From a gamma proteobacterium symbiont of Bathyaustriella thionipta (lineage in GTDB: Bacteria > Pseudomonadota > Gammaproteobacteria > Chromatiales > Chromatiaceae): a stretch of 14,001 bases of DNA. Each line of letters opens with the position of its first letter. The stretch's first letter is position 1. Location: NCBI GenBank assembly GCA_025656895.1, contig JAHXHF010000078.1, positions 1 through 14,001 of the forward strand, read 5' to 3'. This document shows, piece by piece, positions 13,911 to 14,001 of the stretch. Both the position numbers and the translations under genes were made by a program. A model generated the notes under the pieces. It saw nothing but the letters and a program-made list of their open reading frames with translations, was not told the origin of the DNA and did no database searches.

Positions 13911-14001
13911 TTACTCAATAATTTTGGACACAACACCGGCGCCCACCGTACGACCACCTTCGCGGATAGCGAAACGCAGTCCTTCTTCCATTGCAATCGG
14001 G
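13911..14001 (-). CDS. tuf: Elongation factor Tu, C-terminal end only
   Basis: The minus-strand frame from the window edge to a TAA at 13911-13913 encodes 29 residues, including MEEGLRFAIREGGRTVGAG and ending VVSKIIE. This is the C-terminus of EF-Tu domain 3. EF-Tu is the GTPase that delivers aminoacyl-tRNA to the ribosomal A site. The remainder, including the GTP-binding domain and start, is outside the window. In E. coli, tufA closes the str operon and is separated from rpsJ by the S10 promoter and leader. Here the stop is 5 bases from the chosen rpsJ start, so the two are probably co-transcribed. Confidence 0.97.
   Translation of the reverse strand, partial: PIAMEEGLRFAIREGGRTVGAGVVSKIIE

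Noticed and set aside
1..14001. Searched for mobile elements, CRISPR repeats, tRNA or rRNA genes, or an undescribed gene system.
   Set aside because: Every stretch over about 105 bases is covered by a conserved housekeeping gene in the standard order. No direct-repeat arrays, transposase fragments or RNA genes were seen.

Overview
This window is one end of the large ribosomal-protein cluster (S10, spc and alpha operons) of a gammaproteobacterium. It is read from right to left on the minus strand. The gene order, the protein lengths and the close resemblance to E. coli and Pseudomonas proteins (an L3 segment GQxQTPG, a zinc-free 101-residue S14, an RNA polymerase alpha C-terminal domain with RSANCLK) place it in Gammaproteobacteria. 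A genus cannot be named from this sequence alone. Base composition looks moderate and even throughout, with no sign of foreign DNA.

Layout from right to left: the last 29 codons of tuf (EF-Tu) at the window edge; the S10 block rpsJ-rplC-rplD-rplW-rplB-rpsS-rplV-rpsC-rplP-rpmC-rpsQ (13905 to 8977); the spc block rplN-rplX-rplE-rpsN-rpsH-rplF-rplR-rpsE-rpmD-rplO-secY-rpmJ (8871 to 3262); the alpha block rpsM-rpsK-rpsD-rpoA-rplQ (3187 to 327). A perfect hairpin flanked by A and T tracts (274-303) then separates rplQ from a convergent plus-strand glyoxalase I gene, gloA, which is cut by the left edge. No gene-free stretch exceeds about 105 bases.

The cluster co-produces components of both ribosomal subunits, the SecYEG channel subunit SecY and the RNA polymerase alpha subunit. 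Most junctions are 1-30 bases long, and several are stop/start overlaps that suggest translational coupling. The wider gaps are before rplN (105 nt), rpsM (74 nt), rpmJ (67 nt) and rpsH (61 nt). The first two contain sigma70-like hexamer pairs at the places where E. coli has its spc and alpha promoters. The most notable architectural point is that tuf ends only 5 bases before the chosen rpsJ start. There is therefore no room for the E. coli-type S10 leader through which L4 regulates the operon.

Five starts were shortened from the longest open frame (rpoA, secY, rpsE, rplR, rpsJ) using family alignment and Shine-Dalgarno placement. I found no mobile element, CRISPR array, tRNA, rRNA or novel multi-gene system here. 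This is a conserved housekeeping locus, and the findings below are modest.
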